From positions 1-38,645 of the forward strand of contig JADFGZ010000004.1 in the NCBI GenBank assembly GCA_022567475.1: 38,645 nt of DNA, read 5' to 3'. The DNA comes from Acidobacteriota bacterium. GTDB lineage: Bacteria > Acidobacteriota > Terriglobia > 2-12-FULL-54-10. The position numbers were made by a program, and so were the translations under genes. A model generated the notes under the pieces. That model did not search any database and had not been told where the DNA came from. It saw only the letters and a list, made by a program, of their open reading frames with translations. Each line of letters opens with the position of its first letter. The first letter of the stretch is position 1. Of the stretch, positions 38,150-38,645 are shown piece after piece.

Positions 38150-38645
38150 ATGGGTAGTAGCATGAGGGTCGCGTCGACAGCCGCAGCCGTCGCCCTTTTC
38201 CTTATTCTGGCGGCCGCTCCGGTGCTTTCCCAGACCGACAGTGCCAAAGGACTCTTGCTTGGGACTATTGACGGCAATCTTTCGCAAGTCCTGCAGGCTC
38301 TGAGCGAAGGTGCGGACGTCGATAGTGAGGTTGAAGGCTTGACGGCGTTGCACCTTGCATCACAGCTAGGGCACGCGTCGATAGTAGAAGCGCTTGTCGC
38401 TGCGGACGCGGATCTTGACCGGAAGACTCCCAACGGCGCCACCCCTTTAAGACTCGCCTCCCGCAGCGGTCACGTGGCGGCAATGGAAGCGTTGCTAGTC
38501 GCAGGAGCGAATGTTGACACTCAGGACGATGAGGGTGGCACTGCGCTAATCGTGGCGTCTCAGGAAGGGCACGAACAAATCGTCCGGATCTTGCTGGACG
38601 CACGGGCAGACATTAATCTCCCCGGCTCAGACGGGTCCACACCCC
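38150..38645 (+). CDS. exported ankyrin-repeat protein, 3' end outside window
   Basis: 165 codons visible. The signal peptide is STAAAVALFLILAAAPVLS followed by QTDS. At least four ankyrin repeats follow, with the typical helix-turn pattern: GLTALHLASQLGHASIVEAL, GATPLRLASRSGHVAAMEAL, GGTALIVASQEGHEQIVRIL, and the start of another (GSDGSTP). Ankyrin repeats bind proteins; here the partner would be in the envelope or outside. ATG 38150 is fixed by GAGGAGG 5 nt upstream. No stop occurs before the window edge. Confidence 0.92.
   Translation, partial: MGSSMRVASTAAAVALFLILAAAPVLSQTDSAKGLLLGTIDGNLSQVLQALSEGADVDSEVEGLTALHLASQLGHASIVEALVAADADLDRKTPNGATPLRLASRSGHVAAMEALLVAGANVDTQDDEGGTALIVASQEGHEQIVRILLDARADINLPGSDGSTP

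Overview
The window looks like a piece of an uncultivated soil- or marine-type bacterial genome, most likely Acidobacteriota. This is a guess from gene content: many exported hydrolases, DUF6152, a CBM9/DUF5916 outer-membrane protein, DUF1028, AttH/FtsX, moderate-to-high GC and strong Shine-Dalgarno sites. No rRNA or other firm taxonomic marker is present. The window is a mosaic of housekeeping genes, one coherent accessory operon, broken mobile elements and a surprising number of short dispersed intergenic repeats.

Layout. 1-763: right part of an IS630-family transposase. 920-4689 (minus): an FtsX-type ABC permease translationally coupled to an AttH/CrtC lipocalin-like protein. 4924-6225 (minus): citrate synthase. 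6648-7538: exported TPR protein. 7680-7767: tRNA-Leu(CAA), followed by the decayed 3' end of a tyrosine integrase (7875-7985, minus) and a Gfo/Idh/MocA oxidoreductase, which suggests a tRNA-associated island boundary. 9655-17497 (plus): a tightly packed operon of PqqD-like RRE protein, two GT2 glycosyltransferases, a PF14907-type nucleotidyltransferase, an ABC exporter, an HprK-like kinase fused to a third GT2 domain, and a uronate-dehydrogenase-like SDR. It ends in a tiny coupled ORF and a UUCG hairpin. 17996-20099: two exported proteins of unknown role. 20364-23903 (minus): exported amidohydrolase and exported amidase. 24098-24752: chimera of two broken beta-propeller genes. 24962-26755 (minus): type III polyketide synthase plus methyltransferase. 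26983-29474 (minus): small DUF4177-like protein, exported hypothetical, DUF6152 protein and HD phosphohydrolase. 29651-30625: DUF1028 protein. 30687-35557 (minus): second exported amidohydrolase and a CBM9/DUF5916 beta-barrel. 36031-38645: exported alpha/beta hydrolase, an IS1380-type transposase remnant and the start of an exported ankyrin protein.

Two things stand out. First, the 9.6-17.5 kb operon combines the accessory tailoring parts known from lasso-peptide clusters (PqqD/RRE, HprK-like kinase, nucleotidyltransferase, ABC exporter) with three related glycosyltransferase domains, but has no visible cyclase, peptidase or classical precursor. The PqqD protein itself carries a C-terminal tail resembling a lasso leader. 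I read it as a candidate phospho-glyco-peptide system in which the RRE protein may carry its own substrate or a docking mimic. Second, six intergenic sites share one architecture: a -10-like hexamer, then 8-9 nt, then a 25-29-bp imperfect palindrome ending in ATTCCGG. They lie upstream of the polyketide synthase, one amidohydrolase, the DUF1028 gene, the alpha/beta hydrolase and (twice) the ankyrin gene. This suggests a shared promoter/operator or 5'-UTR module, possibly spread as a repeat.
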